From Amblyomma americanum (Eukaryota > Arthropoda > Arachnida > Ixodida > Ixodidae): a DNA stretch of 64,000 nucleotides. Shown in pieces: positions 22,325 through 34,500 of the stretch. The DNA is taken from NCBI RefSeq assembly GCF_052857255.1, contig NC_135502.1, positions 156,772,099 to 156,836,098 on the forward strand, in the 5' to 3' direction. The notes under the pieces are model-generated. The model was not told the DNA's origin. It did no database searches and was given only the letters and a program-made list of their open reading frames with translations. The translations under genes were made by a program, and so were the position numbers. Every line of letters begins with the position of its first letter. Positions within the stretch are counted from its first letter, which is position 1.

Positions 22325-22568
22325 GGTTTTTTTGGTTTGGTTCTGTCTGTTTAATGTTCCTAAGCGACTTAGGCTAGAAAGGACGCCACTGTGGAGGGCT
22401 CTTGAAATTTCGACCATTTAGGGTTCATTAGCGTGCACATAGATTGAACAGTACAGTGACCTGAAGCAATTTTCCTGCATCGAAATGCAACCGCTGTGGC
22501 TCGGATCAAATCCATGTCTTTGGGGTCAGCAGCCGAGGATCATAACCACTGAGCCATCGTGGCAGCCA
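22325..22568 (-). repeat. Ruka-type SINE with 9-bp target duplication
   Basis: The minus strand starts GGCTGCCACGATGGCTCAGT (A-box), then GATTTGATCCGAGCC (B-box), then the SINE body and a 3' end near ACCAAACC. ATTTAAATA at 22316-22324 and again at 22569-22577 is a perfect flanking duplication, as expected for LINE-mobilised SINEs. Confidence 0.9.
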
Positions 22569-22577
22569 ATTTAAATA

Positions 22578-24930
22578 AGCAAATAAGGGTGCTTTTGTTC
22601 AAGAAAATGCGCTCGGCTGGAGCTCCTTGTCATGATGGCGATGATGTTTTTCTATAGCTCAAGGGCGTCTTGGCCAAAGAGTGATATAGCATAAGTTGGG
22701 GTCGAAGATTCATTTTCCGAGCATTTCACCCCTAAAGAGCAGATCACCAGACCAGATTTTGACCCATTGCTTTTCCATCAGCAGTCAGCTTATACCAATG
22801 TGTACTCATTGCCAGTAGAAATTGAGCTGCACACCTTGCTCTTGCATATAAGGCAGATGTTTAAACCACTTTTCCACTGCTGTAGTATAGGTGCCTGGCA
22901 TCTTGTGCCTGTATGTACTGAACCCCATAGGGAATCGAACCATGCACCCGTCACGTTCAAGATGGATACTGAAACCATTTTACTACTCCTGTGGCCTTGG
23001 TACCTAGCATAGTTTGCCAAATACTTTGCATAATATGCCTGATATGATCCAATGCAAGAGATTGCACCTGCCAGAGTAGTGTTTCCGTTTCATGCTGTTG
23101 CTCAGTGCAAGCCCGTCACAAAGGCATGACATTGCTTCCGCACACAGCTGCACAGTCAGTATTTGCTGGTGTAGAATAGCAGAACACTGGTGAGCCATGG
23201 GGCCAGATATGGGGTAAAGACCTTGATGTTATAAGCTAGACCATTCACAAGCACTATCTTTGTGCATGAGGTGCTTGATCAGCGAGGGTAATTAATAGGT
23301 AATTTCCTGGCAAAGAAGTAACCCACCTATAGTGATATGTAACAGAGTCAAAACCTACTTTTAATGCTACTCTTAACCACAAAATAAACCACTAAAAATA
23401 TGGTTGTGCTGCTCTTGGTGACGCAGAACTCAGAGTTGCCTCTCTATGCTTTCCATTTTCTGCTTCATTTTTGTCTTTGTCATTCATGCAGAGATATGAT
23501 TGCACTGGTCAAGGATAGCTTCAAACCGGCTACTGCAGTTTCTACAAGCCAGCTGTTTTTAGTGTGTGTGCATTGCTCTTTTGCTCAGAGGTCTCATTTA
23601 CATGAAGTACCATTTTGTAAGGATCCCTGTGATTCTTCCTTTTGTGGCCCTGTGTCCTGCCTGTTGGCCCCCTGGACTTTTGTGCAGACTCCATAGAAAT
23701 TATTGCGGGCTCCAACAAGTTCTTAGCAAGGACATGCTGTCACCAATTTTTATTCTTTGTTAACTGAAAATGTGCTTAGTTTACCTCACATGTAGTTACC
23801 GCACATGTAACCAGCATTTTGTATTGTTCTTGTACAATTAGTTTGTGTTTCTGAAATATGTATACTTCTTCGGCAGTGCATACATATTCTCATATGCATA
23901 TGGCATTTTGCCGCATGCATAATTTGTTGATTACTGTTGTGGTTCTGAAAAGTTTTGATTATACCGCGACAATTGTGGTGTAATATTCTGCACTTTGACT
24001 ACCCCTGTACAGGAATGCATGAGTGCTGCACTGTACATATATTTTTGCCATGTGTAATCACCAAGCATTGTTAGTAAGTTCACCACTGTTTTCTTGTTTT
24101 TCTGTGACTATTTCGTGGCATCACTTAGGTCAGCAATTAAATCTGATAGGTGAAGTATAACTATAACAAACACAGTTTTTGTTTTTCACATGTCCATTGG
24201 GCAAATATGTAGTCAGCGCCGCTGGTGCCTATGGTGGTTGGTTGGATAACGTTGTTGACTGTATAATGCTGAGAACTTCACCTATGAGCAGTTGTGACAG
24301 CAACGTTTTGTTTGGTGTTCATATTAAATTTTCGGCAGATGACGAGGGTTGTGTTCACTGTGACCTTTAGTAACGTTTGGATGTTCTGTGTTGTTAGAAG
24401 GCCTGGCAATAAATGATCTATGTGCCTACTTACTGTCCCAACAATAATATACTGGTGCTAGAATGCACAACTGCAAGGTGGCCTGCAGTGAGCAGTCATG
24501 CCTGGCTATGCAACTCACTTGGGGAATACTGGAAACTCTTCCTGGAGATGTAATAGTCATGCAGCTCCAACAACACTATCTCAGTGCCGCTGAGTGCAGA
24601 GCGTTGCGTGTCAAAATATAAGCACTATTTGGAGGGCATTGATTTTGCAGTGAGTGAACCAGTTACCAGTTCGATGCTGTAGAGAGCATCAGTTGCAAAA
24701 TGGCGTGAGAATGACAGTCCCACTGCTCATAAATGATGCATTTGCAAGGAACATCATCATGATTTTCAAGGGTGCCAGTTTTTTGGCAGCCATAAGGAAT
24801 GGGCAAAAGAATATAAAATTGACAATTACAGGCCCATTGCGTACTAAAACATAGCCATTGAATGCAGCACTTTGCGAATCCTCTGTAAAACCTAGATCAT
24901 ATAGCGGATCGACTCACCGAATTATTACAT
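22578..24930. other. Unannotated region
   Basis: About 2.3 kb with no coding exon, SINE or LINE motif that I can support. Frames at 22767-23020 exist on both strands and have no motif; 23400-23763 is open but low in recognisable content. Ordinary intergenic or intronic DNA is the best description. Confidence 0.4.
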
Positions 24931-24934
24931 TGAA

Positions 24935-25620
24935 TCACTACAGTCCTGATAGTAACATGTATGTTGAGTATATTTTTGCTGCAGGACGAAGGCCTCTCCC
25001 ATATATCTGTCCACTTAACCAAATCCTGTGCCAGCCACAGCCATCTCTCTGCGCACGGTTCTTAGTATAACCCACCCACTGAACTTTCTGCCAAGTACAC
25101 TTGCCGTCTCTTATAACTAAATCCGTCACCCTTAATGATCATTTGTCATCCTGCCTTGGCATCACATTCCTCAAGCCTATTTCTTCTCCATTTCCACTGG
25201 GGTGTCAATTATCCACATTTGTTCTCTGATTCACTCTGTTGTCTTCCTGTCCTTTATCAGTGTACACATATTATTTTTCTTTCCATTAAGCTCGCTGTAT
25301 TGTTCTCAATTTAATTTGGACCCTTTTGATTACCCTTCAAGTTTCTGCCCCACAGGTGATCACTGGTAGGAACGTACACCTAGCTATAGAAAATTGCTCG
25401 TGTGAGATATTGTTATAAACAAGCCATATTTATCTGACTATACCTGTCAAACTTGCCCCATTTTCATTTTTTTAATTCACACTCATATATGGTCCAGATC
25501 TGCACTTATACCAGCCCAAAGTACACTTATTTCCTTACCACTTCTACTGTCTCACCACAAATTTTAAACTGCATTTTCTTCAAAGACTGAGTTAGCAGCA
25601 TGTTAATTTTTAGACCCATT
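24935..25620 (-). mobile_element. RTE-type LINE, 3' part, minus strand
   Basis: The minus strand shows decayed blocks of the RTE C-terminal region: KKMQFKICGETVEVVRK near 25590-25530, then VYFG-like sequence, TCGAET-like sequence near 25355, and SLRVTDLVIRDGKCTW near 25140-25090. The frame is riddled with stops. Assignment rests on block order compared with the copies at 9.1 and 38.3 kb. Confidence 0.65.
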
Positions 25621-25759
25621 TACATATATGCATTTTTAGACGATTTATTTCTCTCGTACAAAACTTTTTGAAACATGTCATCATTGATAATTTTGAGCTC
25701 TCAATCCGTGAGTGATAGCATGGTGACAAATCTGCAGCAAAGCAGTACAGTCCTTCCAC

Positions 25760-25850
25760 AGGAATCTGTCGCGCCGCGAAAGAACCCGCGGCAGTAATCT
25801 GTAGCGCGACAGAACCCGCGGCAGACACTTCGGTCGCATATATTGCCAAC
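25760..25850. repeat. GTCGCGCGAC-motif repeat, short array
   Basis: Alternating words CTGTCGCGCCGCGAAAGAAC, CCGCGGCAG and CTGTAGCGCGACAGAACCCG repeat with a ~35-base period. They belong to the same family as the arrays at 26345 and 36525. Confidence 0.7.
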
Positions 25851-26344
25851 AAAACTCTTTGCACAGAAATTCTACAGCACTCAAGCGGCACCCCATCCCC
25901 CAAACAAAGCGACGCATAACCGAAGCATTCTAAGTTCCGTATTGAACGCGTTTGCAAAAGTACAGTCAGAGAAGCTTAGAGGTCAATTAGGCTAAAATGT
26001 TACATGGAAACCACTATCTGGCAGCTAATTTCACTTTCTGTAGTCTCCTGCACACTACCCATGAGTTATAAAAAAGTGTAACACCAAGTGTACGGAGTGT
26101 GTTCACGTGGCCTGCTTTGTAAGCTGGACATTTAGTCAGATGGTACAAAATACATTGCAGAAATGTATCCACAAACACGACAATGTACAAAGCATTACCT
26201 ATCAGCCTTGTCCAACAAATTCTAAATTAGCAAATGTACATAATAATTGACGTTAGAAAAGTTTCAAGCTCGCAGAGGAAAAGAGTTGACTTATCATGTC
26301 CTGCGAAATGTACTAGTACCTACTGCACAAGTCCTCAACAGCTC

Positions 26345-26650
26345 TTTGAGACGCGCAGCTCTGTGTCGTTCGGCACGACTCTCTCTGTCGCACGACAGAA
26401 CCTGCGACAGAAGTCTGTCACGCGACAAAGCCTGCGACAGAGATCTCTGCCGCACGACACGCGGCAGCTGAAATGTCTGCCGTGTGACACACCGCACTAG
26501 AGACGTTTTTCTCGCGCTACGGAAGCCACGACACGATCCTTTGTCGCACGTCACAAAGAACGACAAGAAAGCTTGTCTTGCGAAATAAAATTTTGTCGCG
26601 CGACAGATGCGCGACAGGAATTTGTGTCGTGTGATTTGATCGGGCATGCA
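26345..26650. repeat. GTCGCGCGAC-motif repeat array
   Basis: Nine or so ~30-35-base degenerate units centred on (T)GTCGCGCGAC(A) or its variants (GTCACGCGACA, GCCGCACGACA, GTCGCACGTCA). The last intact palindrome is at 26597. The array ends with TTTGATCGGG. The palindromic core would make the region self-complementary. It is unlike SINE, LINE or LTR sequence in this window. Confidence 0.85.
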
Positions 26651-26659
26651 TGAATTAAT

Positions 26660-27133
26660 AGGACTGCTTACCATTCGAGGCAGGTGCGTGGTAGTGCTGA
26701 GCTGCTCTACGTCTCCACATCACGGCAACGCTCGTTCTTTTCCCTAACGCCGACTTCAGGACAACTATTGCTACATTGCAAATACACTTGACCCATGAAC
26801 ACGCGCACATAATAACTTCGCCTGTGCATTCTGACTTCGAATCTTTAAAATGTGAGCGAGCGCCACCCTTACTGCCAATCTAGAACAAAAAAACACATTC
26901 GGCAGAGTACCTACTTCTGTCGTGATACGTCATATACGGCACTTGGACAGCAGTGAACGAACCTATGCACTTTTTCAGTCATATATTAACACCAAAAACG
27001 CTACAGTTCACTACGGTACCTTGAAAAACGCAGTTTAAAACGTGTTCTGAACCGCTGAAGCATGCACACCGCGACGCCATGAAGAAAAGGCTGGAAAAAA
27101 AGTAAACAAAGCCCCGATGGTACCGGTGGCCGT
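26660..27133. other. Flank of the gypsy LTR
   Basis: No coding or repeat signal is recognised between the GTCGCGCGAC array and the gypsy LTR. Confidence 0.4.
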
Positions 27134-27959
27134 TGTCACATATATTAAGGAGCCTAAATTAAATCTTAAAGGAAAAAGGTGTGAAGAAGATGACGTGGAT
27201 TAACCAAAGAATAAAGAAGATGAAGAAGTATTCGATGAGGTTGTGACAGAATTTTTGTGGAGAAGAATTCGTTGAGGTGGAGGGAGATGATTGGTGGAGA
27301 AGAGAAGACGACATGGCTTACGTATACTAACGCCAAGGCTATAAAAGGGCCAGGGAGAGCGAGGCACGGGGGAACAGCAGAGAAGCGGAGGCTACTGCGG
27401 GCCAGGGGCACATAGGTTGGAAGAGAGCGACGCTGGCTACTGCTCCGGTGAGCTCGCGTTCTACGGCTTCGCATCGTGGACTTGCGGCCGTGCCTGAGCC
27501 CGTTCCGGAGATTCAACGAAGGACGCTGCCACCTGCCACGGCCAGGGGTGTCTCCAGCGCTGTTGCCACCCATGCGGGTGGTGGCCCCAACGCCAACAAC
27601 ACCCGCATCCCCTCCACGGCCGCTTAGACCGGGAGCTTTATGACGCAGCCCGCGACGCCGTCAGCGACAACAGCCCAAGCACGTCGAATGCCGCCTTGAC
27701 GCCGGCTACTGGATCCATACAACGCCGCACCGAACCAACCGTGAGCACGAACGCCGACCAGTAATAGTAGAACGCTTGTAGTAGTAGACGCTGGTAGCAG
27801 TGTGCCCGGTGTTTTTATAGTCTGTGTTTTGTGTTAGTTTAGTTAGTTTTGTGTTCTAGTGTGTGTCACGTAGGGTGTATTAAATGTGCGTCTGTGTGTG
27901 TATACCTCTCCCCTAGTCCATTCTTTCGGTCCGAGTGTTCACCGGGGAGATCCGTGACA
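27134..27959 (+). mobile_element. Ty3/gypsy 5' LTR
   Basis: It begins TGTCACATATATTAAGG and ends CCGTGACA, giving TG...CA ends within short inverted TGTCAC/GTGACA termini. A TATA-like CTATAAAAGG lies at 27340. The right half is repeated in antisense at 19.08-19.54 kb. Immediately downstream is a TGG-starting primer site, and gag follows. The exact left boundary is inferred from the inverted terminus because no second LTR is present. Confidence 0.75.
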
Positions 27960-27967
27960 AAGATAAG

Positions 27968-27982
27968 TGGCGAGCCACCCAG
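27968..27982 (+). other. Primer-binding site
   Basis: TGGCGAGCCACCC starts eight bases after the LTR end. PBSs complementary to a tRNA 3' end start with TGG. The same TGGCGA opening follows the LTR of the element at 52 kb. Confidence 0.6.
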
Positions 27983-28043
27983 GATTCATTTCTTTTTTTT
28001 TTGGTTTGGCTCCGATTTTTTCGATCTGTCGACGGCAAAAAGT

Positions 28044-29180
28044 ATGGACTTGGAAAAAACGTCACAGCTGGCGCTCAAGCTAGGGTTAAGCAAGGAAGAG
28101 GCGATGCGTCTCTGTGATGAGGAGAAAGAAGAGGCAAGAAGGCAGAGAGAGGAAAGGGCACAAGCACACGCAGACGCTCGAGAAGCAGAAGAGCGCGAGG
28201 CGAAAAGAGCTTGCGAGGCAGAAGAGCGAGAAAAGAGCTCGCGAGGCAGAAGAACGAGAATAGAAAAGAGCTCGCGAGGCAGAAGAGAGAGAAACTGGAA
28301 GAGCTCGCGAGGCAGAACAGGAGAAAATACGGATAGAACTGGAGGAGTTTATTTTGTGGAAACAGGCGCATGTCGCGGCAGGATATGAGGAGATCACCGA
28401 CAATGATCAGCGTTCCTTAGAGAGTACAAAATCTCCTAGAACGGCCAGTTTGCCCAAGGAAGCTGATGGCTCCTTTCGATGACAAAACAGATGATTTTCA
28501 TGCATATCTGTAACGATTCGAACAGATAGCTTTGGTGCATGGCTGGGAGCACAGTGAATGGGCCACGGCATTGAGCATGTGTTTAGTGGGAGAGGCGCTG
28601 AATATGTTTAGAAGGCCCCTGCTGCAGATTCTATGGACTACGAGAAAGTCAAAAAGGCGCTCCTCCAAATATTCAGGCTTACGGCAGAGGGTTTCGTGAG
28701 ATTTCGCGCCGCAAAACCTGAGAATTCGGAAACCGCTAAGCAGTTTTCGTTCAGGCTAACCAACTATTTTGATAGGTGGTTTGATATGTAAAACACAGAA
28801 AAGTGTTTTGTAGTGGTGCGTGACAAGCTGGTCACAGACATTTTGAGCATGTTGCAGCTAAAAGCTAGAGCTATTCCTGAAAGAAAGTTGTGTTCATTGG
28901 AAGAGTTCACCGACACTCCAGACCAATTTCTCGAGGCTCAAGGGCAAAGAAATTAGAGTAAGGCAAAGGAGAAAACCCAGAAGATCGTAGAGACGGATGC
29001 GGCAAAACCAAGAGCATATGGCGTTGCATCTAAGGCGCCAGTAAGGAGTTTTCTCTGCGCCAAGTTGGGACACCGTGCAGCTGACTGTCGAACTAGTAGC
29101 GCTGCCCAAAAATCACAGGTTGTGTGTCAAGTTTGTAAGAGGAGGGGTCACACTCTGGATGATTGCCAATACAAAACGGA
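28044..29180 (+). pseudogene. Gypsy gag with CCHC knuckles
   Basis: The ATG at 28044 opens MDLEKTSQLALKLGLSKEEA and a long Glu/Arg/Lys-rich coiled-coil segment. After frame slips the capsid region follows (PFDDKTDDFHAYL, FEQIALVHGWEHSEWATALS, VKKALLQIF). Two zinc knuckles come last: a first of the form C-x3-LGHRAAD-C whose leading cysteine pair is degraded, and CQVCKRRGHTLDDC. Gag packages the element RNA. The capsid part has several stops and shifts, for example near 28260 and at 28510, so it is not translatable as one protein. Confidence 0.82.
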
Positions 29181-29703
29181 GGACCTATCTGCATGCGTTG
29201 TCGACGCTAGGGCAAAACTTGTTAGGCCACCGGAAGTTCCACAGCTGAAAAAAAAGCAAACGCCGCTGGAAAATGAGGCAGTGAGTGGAACACCCAAGTC
29301 GAAAGCAGCAATGCCTGTGGTGGTTGGGAAAATAGGGGACCGTCCTATAATCGTGCTTAGAGACAGCGGAGCTAACAAAGTTTTGGTTCGGAGAAGCCTG
29401 GTGAACGACGAGGATATTATAGGGGAAGTGTCGGCCGTCACTGTTGTAGATAGTACAGTAAGGTACCTTCCTGAGGCCAGGATTCTAGTGTCCACGCCAT
29501 ATTATACTCGGCTGGTAGTGGCAAAATGCGTAGACCAACCCATCTGCGATCTCATCTTGTGGAACATTACGGGTGCAAGAAGTGCCGAAGACGCCGATCT
29601 CGAGTGGAGGAAGCTCGACGTTGAACATTCAAAGGAGGAAAAGCCCGCGACAGCTCAGACGGGTGCGGTAAGTTTTTCGTCGGCAGTGGAGACGCTCTTG
29701 TAA
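29181..29703 (+). pseudogene. Gypsy aspartic protease region
   Basis: Downstream of the knuckles in the same frame (29065-29703). MPVVVGKIGDRPIIVLRDSG followed by A-N-K-V-L-V holds the DSGA active-site motif, and the C-terminal part includes a decayed ILWNITGA segment where gypsy proteases usually have ILG-x-D. The frame closes at 29701. The reverse transcriptase and RNase H that should follow are absent. Confidence 0.78.
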
Positions 29704-29799
29704 GGAGTTCAAGCGACAGCCCGAGCAACGCAGCGGCCGCTCTCTACTCCTGGTGCGATGTGCTTGAGCGTAACACAGGGCTTAATTGCAATTAGGCAA

Positions 29800-30660
29800 A
29801 AAGAGGACCGAGCTTGAAGGCCCGCTTCGAAAGAGTCGGGGAAAAAGTGAAAAGAAAGAAGAGTCGTACGTCATTCGAATACCAATTGGTAAACGGCGTT
29901 CTGCACAGGAAACACATATTTAGTTAAGGAAAGTGGGTCCAACAGCTGGTGTTACCAAGAGATATGCGAGAGACTGTGCTACGCTTAGGACATGACGCCA
30001 TTATGGCCGGACACCTGGGTATTAAAAAAACGGTGTCTAGGATCACCGAGGAGTTCTTTTGGCCTAGTATTCGGAGTGACGTTAAGCGCTTTGTTCGCTC
30101 ATGTGACGTGCGCCAGCGCACAGTTCTGAAGGAAACAGTTGGTCCCGTACGTCTTGGCAAGATGCCAGCCATCGACCTACCGTTTCAGCGGGTGGCTCTT
30201 GACATTGTGGGGCCAATTTCTAGTAACCGCCAAAGACAATAGATATGTGCTTATTCTGGTTGTCGTGGCCACTCGTTATCCTGACGCTATTCCACTGAGA
30301 ACTGTTGACAGTATACAAGTGACGGAGGGTCTTGTGGAAATGTTTTCGCGTTATGGGTTCCCGAGGGAAGTTTTGAGAGACCGAGGCTCGAACTTCACAT
30401 CGGAACTCATGAAGGAGGTTAACCGCCTTTTCTCAGTAAGGCAGTTACTGACAACGCCTTACCATCCCATGTGTAATGGGCTTGTAGAGCGGTTCAACGG
30501 CACCCTCAAAAATATGATCAAGAAAATGTGGCAGGAGAGTCCTACTGATTGGGATAGATATCTCCCAGCTCATTTGTTCGCTTACCGCGAAGTACCGCAA
30601 ACTAGCTATGGGATCTCGCCCTTCGAGATGTTGTATGGGAGAACGGTTAGTTTCGCTTTC
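29800..30660 (+). pseudogene. Gypsy integrase
   Basis: A short remnant of the RNase H-integrase tether (FEYQLVNGVLHRKHIF) at about 29875-29925 leads to the H2C2 domain (HDAIMAGHLGIKKT, FFWPSIRSDVKRFVRSCDV-R). The second cysteine of the C-x2-C pair is Arg. The catalytic core follows in a second frame after a slip near 30200: the first Asp (ALDIVGP), the second in FPREVLRDRGSNFTSELM, and Glu in NGLVERFNGTLK. The DDE triad is visible. It breaks off after PFEMLYGRTV. No 3' LTR follows, so the element is 3'-truncated as well as missing RT. Confidence 0.87.
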
Positions 30661-30729
30661 ATTTTTCATTCAGAATGTGCACGCGAGCTTGAATGTACTT
30701 GCAGCACCGGAGCAACACAGTGATTGCTA

Positions 30730-31764
30730 AGTTGCCACTTATGAAAAATAAGAAGTTATTGAACATCATATATTTCTTAGGATTACTAAGTTACCATGAA
30801 TTCGCCCCTTGCCAATTTTTTTTTTGCTTTCACTCCAGCGCCTTCATTTCGATGGTAGCAAAATATAAAAATATTGTAGCCTATGTCGTCGTCGAAAGAG
30901 GAGGGGAGCATGAAATGTATAGTAAGCAAAGCACAGCAAATTCTTCGACGGCTCCTCCCCGAACAGATATCCTGGAATGATACGTACGAATTTGGGACGT
31001 TGCCTTCAAGTGGCGTTCCTTCACTAGTTCGACATATTCGGCGGCAGTGATGTTGGCACGGGACAGGTGTACTGCGGTCGTACGGCAGCATTCATGCGAT
31101 TACGCGTAACACGGATATCTGGCATGTATTCAATGGCGGTGTTAGGTACACTTTCATGGATGCGTCAAGCCTCTTTGCTGTTTACCGCAATCCAAGGCGC
31201 AGCACCTTCCAGCCTCTCTTTTGTATGCGCGTCGTCCTGGCGCCGCGGCTTTCGAGCGAAGAGGCCGCTCGGCTTACGCGCTGCGCATGAAACCCGAGCA
31301 ACCTTCCAAAGCCCCCACAGGAACGGTGGCATGGCATTCGTGGTGAGGTGGATAAGAGAGGCGGGAGAAGGTCTGGAGGGTGCCGTGTTATATGTTTGAT
31401 AGGAGTCATGCCTCTAGGCCTGTAGCATTGCTCTTCATAAAATTAAATTATTCAACAAAACAGAGCGGTGATTGCGAGCAACATATACCGATGTGAGAGG
31501 CACAGTGCGGACTCCAGGGTCGTATCTAAGCAATCGAAGCGCTCGACAAATGTTTCTGCGGTCCAGTAGACCTTCGGTTCCCTTTGACGCACTCACAGCC
31601 CACACAGCGTGCTTCCACTCGCAGCTCGCCGGTTGCGAATTAAGTGGGCGGGCGGAAATGTTCGCTTCAGGTTCTAGCAGTTGTAGGTCATGTTCTCTGC
31701 CCGGTGCGCTGTGGTGCATAGACGCTGTTCGCAAGTTTAGCCAGAACGGGAGCTGAAAGCACTA
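30730..31764. other. Unannotated region
   Basis: Short overlapping frames on both strands (31067-31409, 31435-31756) without motifs. No repeat relationship was noticed. Confidence 0.4.
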
Positions 31765-31920
31765 AATGTCTAAAGCGCCCGCGTGATGTGCAATGCAAGT
31801 GCACGTTAAGGACGCCGGATTGCCGAAAATAGTATAAAGCTTTTCACTACAGCGTCTCCGATATCCCGGGTTTAGCAGCTTTCCGACACGAAACGCCCCA
31901 TACCAGGGAATTTACTTTTT
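31765..31920 (+). repeat. Ruka-type SINE, diverged fragment
   Basis: TAAAGCGCCCGCGTGATGTG, CAATGCAAGTGCACGTTAAG and CACTACAGCGTCTCCGATAT follow the SINE order, ending near CGACACGAAACGCCCCATA. It is more diverged than the other copies. Confidence 0.6.
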
Positions 31921-34125
31921 ATGGATTGCAAAGGCACCTCCTGCTACTCGTTAGGTCTTAGGGAGCTAGGTACATCGATGCAAAATAAAATTTTTGTTTT
32001 CCCTACTTTACACTTAAGAGTTTCTCAAGCTCTTCTGGGGACCTAATTAACTTCAGGTCTCCACAGTTGCCTTCCTTTCAGTTGACAACGTAATTGCTTC
32101 AAAAAATAGCTAATTTTGGTCCTATTGCTTGTGCGTGATTTGGTGTGTAAAGCAGAACCATTTGGCGCAGACATTACTCCGATTGAAACATAAGGTCGAA
32201 GGATGTCAGTGTAATGATTTCTCTATTCATTACGATGCAGTTGTAACTGCTTTGCCCTGATATGGATTCAGCAAAAGAGCACGTTATTATAAAAAACAAC
32301 CAATGAGCCCACACATTCACAGCATAGGTAATATTCCAACAATTTTATTGGCATTTGTAATAAAATCAGTCACATGTTTTCTTTTTAGGCTGCATGTGAA
32401 CCAAATTTTTCTTGCCGCTGCAAGTATGTTCTCGACTGCGAAAGATGAAACCATGCCTCAAAGTGAAATTCTAACGACCGCATACAATTGGCACCATCAG
32501 CGCGTTTTTACCGCTCTCATAATTAAGTTTGATCGTCATGTGGAATGTTGGCTTAACAATCTCATCGGTGCATTAGTAAAACGTGGATAAAGGTTACTGC
32601 TTCACATATGCATGCGATGTTGTCACAGGAACTACGCTAACATATTTCCTTCCTTAAAGCACATGAGCTAGGGCAATATTGTCTTTTTTTTCATTTCTTC
32701 TTCCTCATTTAGTCAAATATGCAGCACTGAGGTGAAACCAGCTTTAAATTTTTTGAAAGGAACACCCTTGCTCCTCGATGGCACTACAAGGAGCATTAGG
32801 GTCCCATGCACCCGTTCATGCAAATTTCTAAAATTCTTTGGAGCAGGATGGGAGCATGTGTAACAGAAACTCCTAATTTGTAAGGTGTAAGAGTGTGCTT
32901 GGAATTATATTCCATTTAAAGGTGCGAATATTTTTAGTGTGGAGAGCAGCTGAGATGCATTAATTTGCGCGACGCTAGCACGCTCACCGGAGATCATGAA
33001 ACTTAACAGCTTAATCTGTGACCAGTACAAGCGGATTGCTTTGATACCAACTGAGTTACGAAACGACGTCGATACTAGCGTCACACTTTTGCAACAGCGA
33101 CTCGCACTCGCCGCATTCTGATCACGTGTTGTTTCTCATGCAAGAGCCCACTAGAGCATCGAAACATCCGTGTTTTCGAATTAATATTATTCCGATAATT
33201 ACAAGCTGTTTTGGCATGTACCGGAATAGAAGTTCTCAACCTGTGCGTCACGAACGGTGACGATGGCGTCGTGGTCGATCTTAATTAAGACTCGCCGCAA
33301 CGCAGCCGACACCCCAAGCATATGGTCACTAAAGTTGTTTACCAGTACTGCAAACGTGGGCATAAAGTATCGCTCAGTCGCAGGCCACTCGCTCGCTGCT
33401 CGATTTTCCAGCTTTCCGAGTGACAGTCAGAAGCTGCTAAGCCAATCAGTGAGCGAACAGCAGTGAGCTAGCCGAGCTTTCGGCAACGACGCCACTAAGC
33501 CTAGCCGGTTTCACATCGTGGCAGCAGCCCAGCGCACTTCGGAACTGGCTAGCGCAGGGGTGCTGCTCTCGCCATTGTTTTACAGCGAACCTCGTCCCAA
33601 AGTAAAAGATATGCTTGGTTTCCGCGACACCTTCAGGAGCGGAGCCAGCTTAGGCCAGGAGAGCCAAAATTGAGCAACAGCAATTAAAGGCATATGGGAA
33701 GACATTTGTTTGTATTCCTGTTATCGCTTCTACCAACAACTCGATATTGGCCAACGATACTCCATCCCACGGCTTGGTATGGATTTTAACAAACAATACT
33801 ATCGCATTTTTCTGATGCTGGCGGCCGGCATCCAGGCTTACATGCCGGCCCCGAGATCGAAGGGCTCCCTTTGTTTATCATGACGCTTAATTATATGGCC
33901 GTTGTGTACATCAAAACCGCCAGATATCCTCCTGTTCGCTTAGGTTGTCCTACAAGGAGTCACATTGGAACCAGCGCAATTTAGAGGAGAGAGCGCGGGG
34001 GCGCAGCAGCTAACTTGGCCAAAACAGACGAAACTCTCGAAAGCGTGCGATAGACGTCAGTCCCAAGACTGAATTCTCATTTCAACCGAGAATCAAACCT
34101 GAAGGAGGCCCGCAGGTCGCCCTTG
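31921..34125. other. Unannotated region
   Basis: No motif-bearing frame was found. 33240-33600 is GC-richer and partly open (MASWSILIKTRRNAADTPSI) but unrecognised; it could be a promoter-proximal region or a decayed element. Confidence 0.35.
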
Positions 34126-34127
34126 CA

Positions 34128-34500
34128 GGTGTGAACAATTTATTGTTTATTTGTTCCTCAATGGTCCACGAGGGACATTACATGGGGGGTGGGCTCAGAA
34201 GAGAATTAGCAAGGATACAGATTATGTTCGAGGGCGGTTTTGAATCTGCTGTAGTCGATGATGGTTGCCACTTCGGATGGAAGGTCATTCAAGTCTCGGG
34301 CTGTTTTCAGTTTTCAGGAAAAAAGACTTGTGATATGTTTCGGTGCGGGCTTTCACACGGTAGACAGCATTATGGTGACCATTACGGGAAATACGTTGAG
34401 CGCGTGCGATAGAAATAAGGTCTTGTATAAATGTGTGGAAAGTTCAGGATATAAGAAATTTATGATATTTCCGCTGCCACCTGTCTACCCAGCCGGTTAA
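34128..34500 (-). mobile_element. CR1/Jockey-like LINE, 3' terminal fragment
   Basis: The plus strand reads AATTTATTGTTTATTTGTTC, then GGACATTACATGGGGGGTGGG, paralleling the 3' end of the minus-strand LINE at 42.79-42.87 kb (short AT tail, then a GGGGCATTACATGAGGGATGG-type block). The minus strand gives decayed C-terminal words (FFLKTENSPRLE, FIQDLISIARTQRISR). It is 5'-truncated. Confidence 0.6.

Noticed and set aside
26345..26674. Arg/Ser/Leu-rich frames over the GTCGCGCGAC arrays
   Set aside because: Repeated short peptides on both strands follow from the nucleotide repeat and share no conserved frame.
28075..28403. Minus-strand Ser/Leu/Phe-rich frames that look like membrane proteins
   Set aside because: Antisense shadows of the Glu/Arg-rich gag coiled coil.
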